DNA of 5,973 nt from Thiobacillaceae bacterium (GCA_024643305.1 JAHENE010000130.1:1-5973); one strand, 5' to 3'. Shown: positions 1 to 5,040, counted from the stretch's first letter. Numbers and translations are program-made. The notes: a model not told the origin generated them from the sequence alone.

Positions 1-2
1 AA

Positions 3-458
3 GTGTTCGCACCCCTGCACCGTTTCTTCATTGCACTTGTACCCGTCTTCATATCGGGTTGCGCTTCCATCACGGGTTCTCAGAACCAGCCAGTTTTGGT
101 TGAGACGCACGACCTGAACGGTGTTGAAGTCAAACGGGCCGAATGCAAACTAAACAACAACAAGGGGCAGTGGTATGTTTCAACGCCGGGCACTGTCATG
201 GTTGTGCGTTCCAGCGAAGATCTGCTCGTGACATGCGAGAAGGACAGCTTCGAGACGGGTTATGCCAACGCGGTTTCTTCTGTAAAGGGAATGATGTTTG
301 GCAACATCATCTTGGGCGGCGTGGTCGGCGCGGCGGTGGATCATGCCCAGGGCTCTGGCTACGAATACCCGAACATGATTCCGGTGGTGATGGGGAAACA
401 CATCACGATCAAGAACAAGGATCCGTCTGCCAAAAATAAGCTTGAAGAAAACAAGTAA
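3..458 (+). CDS. Small putative outer-membrane lipoprotein with a glycine-zipper segment (5' end possibly incomplete)
   Basis: The product is an envelope lipoprotein of unknown function, 151 residues if translation starts at the GTG at position 3. Residues 1-20 look like a lipoprotein signal: a basic patch (H6, R7), a hydrophobic stretch and the lipobox I-S-G-C, with C20 as the lipidated cysteine. The mature part has a beta-rich region of about residues 30-80 containing GQWYVSTPGTV and two cysteines (C48, C78) that could form a disulfide. A glycine-rich hydrophobic stretch follows at 96-113 (GMMFGNIILGGVVGAAVD), then a GSGYEYP motif and a Lys/Asn-rich tail. This order is familiar from a group of uncharacterised proteobacterial lipoproteins, some of which I recall being misnamed translation initiation factor 2; that is from memory. 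Only two bases precede the GTG, so the true start may lie outside the window. A second lipoprotein gene follows after 42 bases on the same strand, so the two may be co-transcribed. Confidence 0.8.
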   Translation: MFAPLHRFFIALVPVFISGCASITGSQNQPVLVETHDLNGVEVKRAECKLNNNKGQWYVSTPGTVMVVRSSEDLLVTCEKDSFETGYANAVSSVKGMMFGNIILGGVVGAAVDHAQGSGYEYPNMIPVVMGKHITIKNKDPSAKNKLEENK

Positions 459-500
459 TTTGCGCTGACTTTCGACAACGCTGAACTGACAGGAAATCTC

Positions 501-1127
501 ATGAAACTGACGATCTCTGCCGTACTCCTCGCCGCCCTGCTCGCGGGCTGTTCACATACCGCCACTTACAACTCAGCCTATCTTTCAGCGCCCCCGCCGG
601 TGGCCGACGACAGAGTGGACGGCAAGGCGCTCATCTATACCGAGCGCGCTGATGACGCCTATGTTTTTTCGGGAAACCCTACCAGTTTTACAGGTGGAGG
701 AACGACATTAAGTGAACCGCTGGGACAGATTACGCGTGAAGTTGCGGTGTATGTATTCGGCCGCTATTTCAAGGACGGTGCTGATGCCCGCAATTCACTG
801 GACAATCTCTCGGGTTATCGTGTCGTTGTCAGACCGCGGCTTCTGGGTTTCTCATATGAATACAATCAGTTGCAAAACCTTGGTTTTGCCATTACCCCTG
901 GCGTGACGCTTGAGATTGAAACCCAGCTTTTCGATCAGTCCGGCAAATCCTATTACTCGAAAAGATTTGCCTCGGGTCTGTCACAGGGGCACACCTACTT
1001 TGTGAGCGGCGAGCCGGGCGAGCGCATCAACCAGTTAACACATGAAACCATGTACAAGCTGATGGAACAGGCGGCCCAGGATATCAAGGGGGTACTGCGC
1101 ACAAACAGTTCCTCGCCAGCTCCGTGA
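501..1127 (+). CDS. Putative outer-membrane lipoprotein, function unknown
   Basis: The product is 208 residues with a compact lipoprotein signal: K2, a hydrophobic core at residues 4-13 and the lipobox LLAGC with C17 as the acylation site. No Asp follows the cysteine, which in enteric bacteria would favour sorting to the outer membrane. A Pro-rich linker (SAPPPVAD, about 29-36) leads into a mixed alpha/beta domain. Its recognisable stretches are GKALIYTE (41-48), an SEPLGQITREVAVYVFGRYF helix (71-90), YRVVVRPRLLGFSYEYN (106-122), the central GFAITPGVTLEIETQLFD (128-145) and a helical C-terminus (175-199). The alternating strand pattern and lone lipid anchor suggest a soluble domain tethered in the periplasm. 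I do not recognise a named family. AGGAAA at 491-496 is a good ribosome binding site for this start. The gene lies 42 bases behind another lipoprotein gene with no terminator between them, so an operon is likely. Confidence 0.85.
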   Translation: MKLTISAVLLAALLAGCSHTATYNSAYLSAPPPVADDRVDGKALIYTERADDAYVFSGNPTSFTGGGTTLSEPLGQITREVAVYVFGRYFKDGADARNSLDNLSGYRVVVRPRLLGFSYEYNQLQNLGFAITPGVTLEIETQLFDQSGKSYYSKRFASGLSQGHTYFVSGEPGERINQLTHETMYKLMEQAAQDIKGVLRTNSSSPAP

Positions 1128-1133
1128 GACCAA

Positions 1134-1150
1134 GCGCGCCATTGCCGCGC
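1134..1150 (+). other. Short GC-rich inverted repeat just after the lipoprotein gene
   Basis: GCGCG at 1134-1138 and CGCGC at 1146-1150 can form a 5-bp stem with a 7-base loop, starting 7 bases after the lipoprotein stop codon. No T-run follows, so it is not a standard intrinsic terminator. It could be a 3'-end stabilising hairpin or chance. Confidence 0.25.
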
Positions 1151-1210
1151 AGGAGTGTACATCGGGCGCTGACGACGTTCGCGGTGGTGTTTGTGGGAAG
1201 AATGTAGGGG

Positions 1211-1243
1211 ACAAAAAAAGGGGCCGGTTAAACCCGACCCCTT
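1211..1243 (-). terminator. Rho-independent terminator of the winged-helix gene
   Basis: Read on the minus strand, AAGGGGTCGG (plus 1234-1243) pairs with CCGGCCCCTT (1218-1227) around a 6-base loop. This gives a 10-bp stem with one G-T wobble, and the stem end runs into a stretch of seven or more T residues (the A-run at 1213-1219 on plus). It lies 25 bases past the stop codon of the minus-strand gene. On the plus strand the wobble becomes a C-A mismatch and only a weak AATTT tail follows. It may therefore stop plus-strand readthrough from the convergent lipoprotein genes less efficiently. Confidence 0.9.
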
Positions 1244-1268
1244 AATTTACCTGACACGACACCAGGCA

Positions 1269-1529
1269 TTAGTTGGAGCTGACTGGTTTTGCGGCTGGCT
1301 TTCTGCCCGGAGCCGGCTTGGGAACATAGCCGGAAATGCGGCAGAGAAATCCCTCTACGGGTTTGCCGTCAAAATACCGGGTGATGCTGCACCGGGAAAT
1401 TTCGCCCCGCTCTGACAGGTCGGCCAACGAGAAGCGGACCTTGGCAAGCGGGATCCCCGTTTCCTCGGCAATTTCCGAGTCCAAAAGCTGGCCGTGCTTT
1501 TTCAGGCATTGGATGATGGTGGCATGCAT
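1269..1529 (-). CDS. Small winged helix-turn-helix DNA-binding protein
   Basis: The product is an 86-residue cytoplasmic protein that looks like a single winged-helix domain. Helix 1 is IIQCLKKHG (5-13). LDSEIAEETGIPLAKVRFSLADL (16-38) fits a helix-turn-helix in which residues 28-38 would be the recognition helix. A beta-hairpin wing follows (GEISRCSITRYFDGKPVEGFLCRISG, 42-67). The C-terminus is a short basic, proline-rich tail (PKPAPGRKPAAKP). I recall similar short regulators in betaproteobacteria and a general likeness to MarR/ArsR or FaeA-type folds; family membership is not proven. The ATG at 1529 is supported by AAGGA (plus 1537-1541) at 7-base spacing. A second ATG two codons downstream could also serve. 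The gene is divergent from the diguanylate cyclase across 401 bases and ends in its own terminator, so it is probably monocistronic. Autoregulation, or control of the cyclase cluster, is inferred from position only. Confidence 0.88.
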   Translation of the reverse strand: MHATIIQCLKKHGQLLDSEIAEETGIPLAKVRFSLADLSERGEISRCSITRYFDGKPVEGFLCRISGYVPKPAPGRKPAAKPVSSN

Positions 1530-1536
1530 CTCGATT

Positions 1537-1541
1537 TCCTT
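1537..1541 (-). promoter_or_regulatory. Ribosome binding site of the winged-helix gene
   Basis: Minus-strand AAGGA with a 7-base spacer to the ATG at 1529. It supports this start and the reality of the gene against the overlapping plus-strand frames. Confidence 0.7.
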
Positions 1542-1645
1542 AAGAGAAGATGAAAAGAGAGCCCACAGCTGACGATAACTGCAATCGCCTAAATGAAGGT
1601 CGAGAACATAAAGACCACATGAAAATGTAGCCTATGTGTTTGATT

Positions 1646-1675
1646 ATTCTACACGTTTTAAGGGCAGAATGCCAG
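1646..1675 (-). promoter_or_regulatory. Candidate sigma-70 promoter for the winged-helix gene
   Basis: On the minus strand, CTGGCA (plus 1670-1675, 4 of 6 consensus) is followed after 18 bases by TAGAAT (plus 1646-1651, 5 of 6). Transcription would start near 1639 and leave a leader of about 110 bases. It lies in the AT-rich part of the intergenic region. This is a consensus match by eye, with no experimental support. Confidence 0.3.
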
Positions 1676-1718
1676 CATTGACCAAATCGGGGGTGCCAGC
1701 TGGTCTGCCCGCCCGATT

Positions 1719-1750
1719 GCCCCGCCGGAAGCCGCATGAATTCGCGGGGC
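1719..1750. repeat. Perfect 7-bp GC-rich inverted repeat with an 18-base interior
   Basis: GCCCCGC (1719-1725) and GCGGGGC (1744-1750) are exact reverse complements. The interior can form a small extra hairpin (CGG 1726-1728 with CCG 1732-1734). No T-run follows on either strand, so it is not an ordinary terminator. It may be a structured RNA element, a protein-binding site or chance in GC-rich DNA. Confidence 0.4.
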
Positions 1751-1850
1751 CAAACGCCAACCAGCAAGGGGAAAACGCCCTCGCCGATCTCGCGCAGTGC
1801 CATTCAGCGCCATGTTGCACGGTAATTTCTGGAATTTCGGGGCGTATCCC

Positions 1851-1868
1851 GGCAAGCCAAAGCTTGCC
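1851..1868. promoter_or_regulatory. Perfect 7-4-7 inverted repeat upstream of the cyclase; candidate operator
   Basis: GGCAAGC (1851-1857), loop CAAA (1858-1861) and GCTTGCC (1862-1868) form a perfect palindrome with a 4-base centre, 62 bases before the cyclase start. No T-run follows on either strand, so termination is unlikely. Its right arm overlaps the candidate -35 at 1864-1869, which is where a repressor operator would be expected. The dimeric-binding-site idea is inference. Confidence 0.45.
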
Positions 1869-1893
1869 ACGAGAATGTGGCCTTGTTTATCCT
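1864..1893 (+). promoter_or_regulatory. Candidate promoter of the cyclase-FKBP-YjdF cluster
   Basis: TTGCCA (1864-1869) and TATCCT (1888-1893) are separated by 18 bases, each a 4 of 6 match to sigma-70 consensus. Transcription would start near 1900, leaving a leader of about 30 bases that contains GAGAGA (1916-1921), 9 bases before the ATG. Consensus by eye only. Confidence 0.28.
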
Positions 1894-1930
1894 GTATCTG
1901 AACCCGGCTTAATTAGAGAGAAATACGAAA

Positions 1931-2932
1931 ATGACGCAGGAAGCCTTGAAGTGCCCCATTCCGGAAAATGAAAACGAACGGTTGCAGGCTGTCCTTTCGT
2001 ACGATGTTCTGGACACGCCGCCAGAGCTGGATTTTGACGCGCTGACGCGGATTGCCGCCCATGCCTTCAACGTGCCTGCGGCCCTAGTCGGCCTGATGGA
2101 TGCAGACCGCCTCTGGTTCAAGTCGCGGCTTGGTCTGGATGTACCGCAACTGGATCGCGAACTTGCATTTTGCGCCTACGCCGTGATGCGCCCTGACGAA
2201 CTGCTGGTAGTCGAAGACCTCAGCAAGGATCCCCGCTTCGAGAACAATCCGCTGGTGACTCAGGCGCCCAATTTGCGCTTCTATGCCGGCGCACCGCTGG
2301 TTGAATCCAATGGTTATGCGCTGGGCACGATTGCGGTGGTGGACAACAAGCCGCGCACATTGAATGACGACGAGCGCGCGATTTTGAAGGACATTTCCAC
2401 GCTGGTGGTCACCGCCCTGGAAAGCAGGCGACGGGCCAATATGCTTGGCCGCCTGGCATTGACCGACCACCTGACAGGCCTGGCCAACCGCCCGCAATTC
2501 GACAGGGTGCTTGAAAGCGAGGTGGCGCATTCCAAGCGTACCGGCACCCCTTTCAACCTGTTGTACCTGGATCTGGACGGGTTCAAGGTCATCAATGACC
2601 AATACGGCCATGCTGCCGGCGACGAGGTGCTGCGTGAAGTCGCGCACCGCCTTGTGAAGGCAGTACGCACGGAGGATATCGTGGCCCGCTTTGGCGGCGA
2701 CGAGTTTGGCGTGGTCGTGCGTTCAAGCCCGCAGGATCCTGCACACAAGCTGGCGGAGCGCATAACCCAGGAAATTTCCGTTCCGATCGCACTTAGCAGG
2801 GGCGCTTCCGTCGAGGTGGGCGTCTCCGTTGGAATTGCAACCTGCACAAGGGATGTGGCCACCGGGGCGATACTGCGGGATATGGCCGACAGCTCGCTTT
2901 ATGAATCCAAGCGTCAACGAGGCAGGCGCTAG
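1931..2932 (+). CDS. GAF-GGDEF diguanylate cyclase
   Basis: This 333-residue cytoplasmic enzyme is predicted to condense two GTP into cyclic di-GMP. An N-terminal GAF sensor domain spans about residues 12-168, starting with NERLQAVLSYDVLDTPPE and including ELAFCAYAVM, DPRFENNPLV, LRFYAGAPL and GYALGTIAVVD. A short helical linker (TALESRRRANMLGRLA) leads to the GGDEF domain from about 177 (LTDHLTGLANR). Active-site features are intact: D214 in LDLDGF for metal, N222 and D231 for guanine, and the GGDEF signature at 255-259. RTED at 246-249, five residues before GGDEF, is a complete RxxD inhibitory site, so feedback inhibition by c-di-GMP is expected. There are no membrane segments; the GAF ligand cannot be told from sequence. 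The weak GAGAGA site precedes the ATG. The FKBP gene starts 2 bases after the stop, so the two should be translationally coupled. Confidence 0.96.
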   Translation: MTQEALKCPIPENENERLQAVLSYDVLDTPPELDFDALTRIAAHAFNVPAALVGLMDADRLWFKSRLGLDVPQLDRELAFCAYAVMRPDELLVVEDLSKDPRFENNPLVTQAPNLRFYAGAPLVESNGYALGTIAVVDNKPRTLNDDERAILKDISTLVVTALESRRRANMLGRLALTDHLTGLANRPQFDRVLESEVAHSKRTGTPFNLLYLDLDGFKVINDQYGHAAGDEVLREVAHRLVKAVRTEDIVARFGGDEFGVVVRSSPQDPAHKLAERITQEISVPIALSRGASVEVGVSVGIATCTRDVATGAILRDMADSSLYESKRQRGRR

Positions 2933-2934
2933 GA

Positions 2935-3402
2935 ATGCGGCTCCGGTTTTGCACTTTGGGGTTGAGCAATACCTGCCCTGTAAGCTTCATTCGGGTTTTT
3001 GTCGCGATTGCAGTTGCTGCTGCCGGCGCTCAGGCTTTTGCAGATAGTGCCGAGACCCTGCCCTCCGGCGTGGTGGTGATGCACCTGGTTCAAGGCAGCG
3101 GACCGCATCCTGCCGCCAGCGACACGGTAAAAGTGCACTATCGCGGCACGCTCACCAATGGCACGGAGTTCGACAGCTCTTACAAGCGAAACCTGCCGGC
3201 TTCCTTTCCGTTGAATCGCGTCATTCCTTGCTGGACGGAAGGCATGCAGAAAATGCGTACGGGCGGCAAAGCCAGGTTGTTTTGCCCTGCCAATACGGCA
3301 TATGGCGCGCGCGGCATTCCCGGTGTCGTTCCGCCCAATAGCGTGCTGACGTTTGAAGTCGAGCTGCTGGGTATCGAGGACAAGAAATCCTGGTTCGAAT
3401 AA
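2935..3402 (+). CDS. Periplasmic FKBP-type peptidyl-prolyl cis-trans isomerase
   Basis: The product is 155 residues: a Sec signal followed by one FKBP domain that catalyses cis-trans isomerisation of Xaa-Pro bonds during folding of exported proteins. The signal has a long n-region (to about residue 20), the hydrophobic core VFVAIAVAAAGA and likely cleavage near AQAFA-D (35-37). The FKBP fold runs from SGVVVMHLVQGSG to the end. The ligand-pocket positions are present: Y69 (VHYRG), F79 and D80 (EFDSS), F91, V96 and I97, W100 (VIPCW), Y123 (AYG) and F140 (LTFEVELL). C99 and C117 are the only cysteines in the mature domain and may form a disulfide. There is no FkpA-type N-terminal dimerisation domain, so it is a minimal enzyme. 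The start is 2 bases after the cyclase stop, with AGG at 2924-2926 as a weak binding site inside the upstream gene. Some TTG codons downstream could be alternative starts with a shorter n-region. Confidence 0.95.
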   Translation: MRLRFCTLGLSNTCPVSFIRVFVAIAVAAAGAQAFADSAETLPSGVVVMHLVQGSGPHPAASDTVKVHYRGTLTNGTEFDSSYKRNLPASFPLNRVIPCWTEGMQKMRTGGKARLFCPANTAYGARGIPGVVPPNSVLTFEVELLGIEDKKSWFE

Positions 3403-3420
3403 GCCTTTTTTAATACCTCC

Positions 3421-4113
3421 ATGACGCGCTTCCTCGCCATTCTCTTCGCGTTGTTTGCTGCTGTCTGGATCTGGGCAGCCATCAATCCGGTCTATCCGCA
3501 CGACTGGCTGCTGGAAAATTATCTGGTGTTCATTTTCCTGCCGGTAATTCTGCTGAGCGGGTGCTATTTCAAGCTCTCGAATCTCTCCTACACGCTGATC
3601 ACCCTGTTTATGCTGATGCATGTGATCGGCTCGCATTACACATATGCCGAAGTTCCGTTCGGCGACACGCTGCAGTCGTGGTTCGGTGCCGAACGCAACA
3701 TGTACGACCGGCTGGTGCATTTCAGTTTCGGCCTGCTGCTGGCCTATCCCATGCGTGAGGTGTTCATGCGCGTGGCGAAGACACACGGGGTGTGGGCATA
3801 CTGGTTTCCGCTGGAACTGGTGATGGCATTTTCCGGCGGTTATGAGATCCTGGAATGGCTGGTGGCGGCGCGAGTCGACCCCTCTGCAGGACTGGCTTTC
3901 CTTGGCGCGCAGGGCGACGTCTGGGATGCGCAGAAAGACATGGCTGTTGCGGCAATCGGCGCGGCTGCGACGATGCTGCTGACAGCCCTGATCAACTGGC
4001 GGCTTGATCCATCCTTCGGCAGCGAGCTGCGCGAGAGCCTGAAGATAGAAACGGGCGACAAGCCCCTGGGGGAAGCGGCATTGCGCGAGCTGCTCAAGCG
4101 CAGGCGCGACTAG
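3421..4113 (+). CDS. YjdF-family (DUF2238) inner-membrane protein
   Basis: The product is a 230-residue polytopic membrane protein. Hydrophobic segments lie at about 4-22, 33-48, 55-70, 97-115, 125-140 and 173-193, and the C-terminal 35 residues are charged and probably cytoplasmic. Conserved blocks that I associate with DUF2238/YjdF are present: HVIGSHYTYAEVP (67-79), YDRLVHFSFGLLLAYPMRE (95-113), YEILEW (141-146) and GDVWDAQKDM (165-174). The His, Asp and Glu residues inside or next to membrane segments could be catalytic or metal-binding, but the biochemical role of the family is not known to me. The ATG lies 18 bases after the FKBP stop. The gap is T-rich with no Shine-Dalgarno match, so translation may depend on coupling or an A/U-rich leader. 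The first later Met (residue 64) would remove two membrane helices, so this start is preferred. Confidence 0.92.
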   Translation: MTRFLAILFALFAAVWIWAAINPVYPHDWLLENYLVFIFLPVILLSGCYFKLSNLSYTLITLFMLMHVIGSHYTYAEVPFGDTLQSWFGAERNMYDRLVHFSFGLLLAYPMREVFMRVAKTHGVWAYWFPLELVMAFSGGYEILEWLVAARVDPSAGLAFLGAQGDVWDAQKDMAVAAIGAAATMLLTALINWRLDPSFGSELRESLKIETGDKPLGEAALRELLKRRRD

Positions 4114-4133
4114 CTCCGCGCCCTTAAACACGT

Positions 4134-4147
4134 CATGCTTTTGCATG
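4134..4147 (+). repeat. Small hairpin between yjdF-like gene and the next small membrane gene
   Basis: CATGC (4134-4138), a TTTT loop and GCATG (4143-4147) form a perfect 5-bp stem in the 77-base gap after the DUF2238 gene. No T-run follows, so termination is doubtful. It may separate two translation units or be chance. Confidence 0.25.
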
Positions 4148-4190
4148 TGGCATCATCATGGGCTTGTCCGAACTGGACGCAAGGCAAAAC

Positions 4191-4514
4191 ATGAGCAAAT
4201 CGACTACCGCCGCAATACTGTCCGCCCTCGTGCTTCCAGGCGCCGGCCATCTTTACCTGAAGAAATTCGTGCGCGGCATCGCATTGATCACCATCAGCCT
4301 GGCCTGTGCGGCCGTGGTGGTTAACCACGCGATACAACAGGCCTCGCTTATCCTCGACGAAATCGATCTCGAAACGGCCGCGCTCGATCCGGGCCAGGTT
4401 TCTGCGTTGCTCACTCAGGCGCAAGGTGCTTCGGGGGATGGCCTGGCCATGCTGGTGCTGGCGGGCTGTTGGGTGGTGGGGATTGTTGACGCCTACCGCC
4501 TGGGCAAAAAATAG
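4191..4514 (+). CDS. Small two-helix membrane protein, TM2-like, function unknown
   Basis: The product is 107 residues from the ATG at 4191. This start is chosen over the in-frame ATG at 4158 because AAGG (4181-4184) sits 6 bases before it, while 4158 has no binding site and would add a polar stretch (MGLSELDARQN). An N-terminal hydrophobic stretch carries LPGAGHLYLKKFVRG (15-29) and leads into a membrane helix at about 28-46. A polar, partly acidic loop follows (about 50-83), then a second helix (84-102) with WVVGIVDAYRLGKK at the end. The pairing of a PGxGHxY-xx-G turn with a W-x4-D-A-Y end is reminiscent of TM2-domain and related small proteins, whose role is generally unknown. It is on the same strand as the DUF2238 gene, 77 bases downstream, and may be part of that transcript. 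Confidence 0.75.
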   Translation: MSKSTTAAILSALVLPGAGHLYLKKFVRGIALITISLACAAVVVNHAIQQASLILDEIDLETAALDPGQVSALLTQAQGASGDGLAMLVLAGCWVVGIVDAYRLGKK

Positions 4515-4542
4515 TTGAAAGATACGACTTTAGTCATATAGG
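4515..4542 (+). promoter_or_regulatory. Candidate promoter before the 104-residue membrane protein gene
   Basis: TTGAAA (4515-4520) and TATAGG (4537-4542) are 16 bases apart and directly follow the preceding stop codon. GACT-TT-AGTC (4526-4535) is a small palindrome in the spacer. TACGACT (4523-4529) has an exact inverted copy, AGTCGTA, at 4568-4574. A start near 4549 would leave a leader of roughly 100 bases. Consensus by eye. Confidence 0.35.
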
Positions 4543-4652
4543 CTTCATGCCAATATGCACGCAAAATAGTCGTAGCGGCTGCAGGGACGGCAACAATAAA
4601 TACTGCGCCGGTCTCGAACAAACAATAAAGACCTCAACAAGAAAGAACAACA

Positions 4653-4967
4653 ATGGCATGGCTGTTTGAATGGAACTGGCTGGGGTATCTCTGGACAATC
4701 CTGATCGGCGGACAACTGTTGGCTGTGGCAGGGATTTTCGCAGGCGAGATCGCATCGGTGAAGGAAACCGGCGAAGGCCAGCGGAATACGGACAGGCTGT
4801 TCGGTTATGTGGCCATCAGTCTTCTCGGCAGTTCGGTCCTGCTTTGTCTGGTGACGATATTCTTCTGGAATCTCAGGACGGCGCTGTGGCTTCTGGTCGC
4901 CACTTCCTTGATGATGGCCGTGATCTTCGGATTCGCCTCTATCGTGATGAGGCTGATTTCCAGGTAG
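4653..4967 (+). CDS. Small three-helix membrane protein, function unknown
   Basis: The product is 104 residues and strongly hydrophobic, with likely membrane helices at about 8-30, 48-72 and 75-98. A charged loop lies between the first two (GEIASVKETGEGQRNTDR, 31-48), and the C-terminus is basic (MRLISR). The first ten residues are Trp-rich (W3, W7, W9, and W14 further on), which suits an interfacial anchor. I recognise no family. The ATG at 4653 is preceded by AAGAAAGAA, a poor but purine-rich site in an A-rich leader. The gene has its own candidate promoter 110 bases upstream. The DUF2339 gene follows 86 bases downstream on the same strand, so co-expression of the two membrane proteins is plausible. 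The regular hydrophobic pattern and consistent codon choice argue for a real gene despite the short length. Confidence 0.72.
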   Translation: MAWLFEWNWLGYLWTILIGGQLLAVAGIFAGEIASVKETGEGQRNTDRLFGYVAISLLGSSVLLCLVTIFFWNLRTALWLLVATSLMMAVIFGFASIVMRLISR

Positions 4968-5021
4968 GGATTGACAGGAAGGCAAACCAGACTGCCCGCC
5001 GCGCCTTCGAACAACCCGGAT

Positions 5022-5037
5022 CAGACACCACTGTCTG
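5022..5037 (+). promoter_or_regulatory. Perfect 6-4-6 inverted repeat just before the DUF2339 ribosome binding site
   Basis: CAGACA (5022-5027), loop CCAC (5028-5031) and TGTCTG (5032-5037) are an exact inverted repeat ending 3 bases before AGGAGG. As RNA it would place a hairpin directly upstream of the Shine-Dalgarno. As DNA it could be an operator half-site pair. No T-run follows, so it is not a terminator. Confidence 0.4.
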
Positions 5038-5040
5038 CAC

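Larger units (their letters stand above)
1530..1930. other. 401-base divergent intergenic region, no convincing gene
   Basis: This is the stretch between the minus-strand winged-helix gene and the plus-strand cyclase. The part nearest the winged-helix gene (about 1540-1665) is visibly AT-richer and promoter-like. The part from about 1675 to 1850 is as GC-rich as coding DNA. Short open frames cross it on both strands, but their translations have irregular composition (clustered Pro, Arg, Trp, Cys), no recognisable domain and no ribosome binding site. A decayed gene cannot be excluded. It contains perfect inverted repeats at 1719-1750 and 1851-1868. Confidence 0.6.

Noticed and set aside
1191..1415. 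Plus-strand frame of 74 codons across the terminator
   Set aside because: It reads through the terminator hairpin and antisense to the winged-helix gene, and has no domain.
1696..1703. 8-bp palindrome CCAGCTGG
   Set aside because: Short palindromes of this size arise by chance, and there is no second copy or promoter next to it.
1540..1870. Minus-strand frames of 87 and 70 codons in the divergent intergenic region
   Set aside because: They have Trp/Pro/Arg/Cys-rich translations, no ribosome binding site and no family resemblance, and one overlaps the winged-helix leader. A relic gene cannot be excluded, but nothing supports it positively.
1636..1971. Plus-strand frame of 111 codons in the intergenic region overlapping the cyclase start
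   Set aside because: It needs a GTG start without a binding site, overlaps the real gene out of frame, and has a Pro/Arg-rich composition with no motif.
2084..2862. Minus-strand open frames of 187 and 182 codons opposite the diguanylate cyclase
   Set aside because: They lie entirely inside the GAF-GGDEF gene, have no ribosome binding site or recognisable domain, and are explained by the codon bias of the sense gene.
3386..3412. Possible terminator after the FKBP gene (GCCTTTTTT)
   Set aside because: The T-run is present, but the preceding bases form only a 4-bp stem with a bulge. The next gene follows 18 bases after the FKBP stop with no promoter, so readthrough is more likely.
2929..4146. 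405-codon open frame on the minus strand opposite the FKBP and DUF2238 genes
   Set aside because: It is antisense to two genes with clear family motifs. Its translation is rich in Gln, His and Arg with no domain, as expected from reading GC-rich coding DNA backwards.
4971..4976. Perfect TTGACA hexamer after the 104-residue gene
   Set aside because: The bases 16-18 downstream are GC-rich (around GCCCGCC) with no -10-like hexamer, so it is unlikely to be a sigma-70 promoter.
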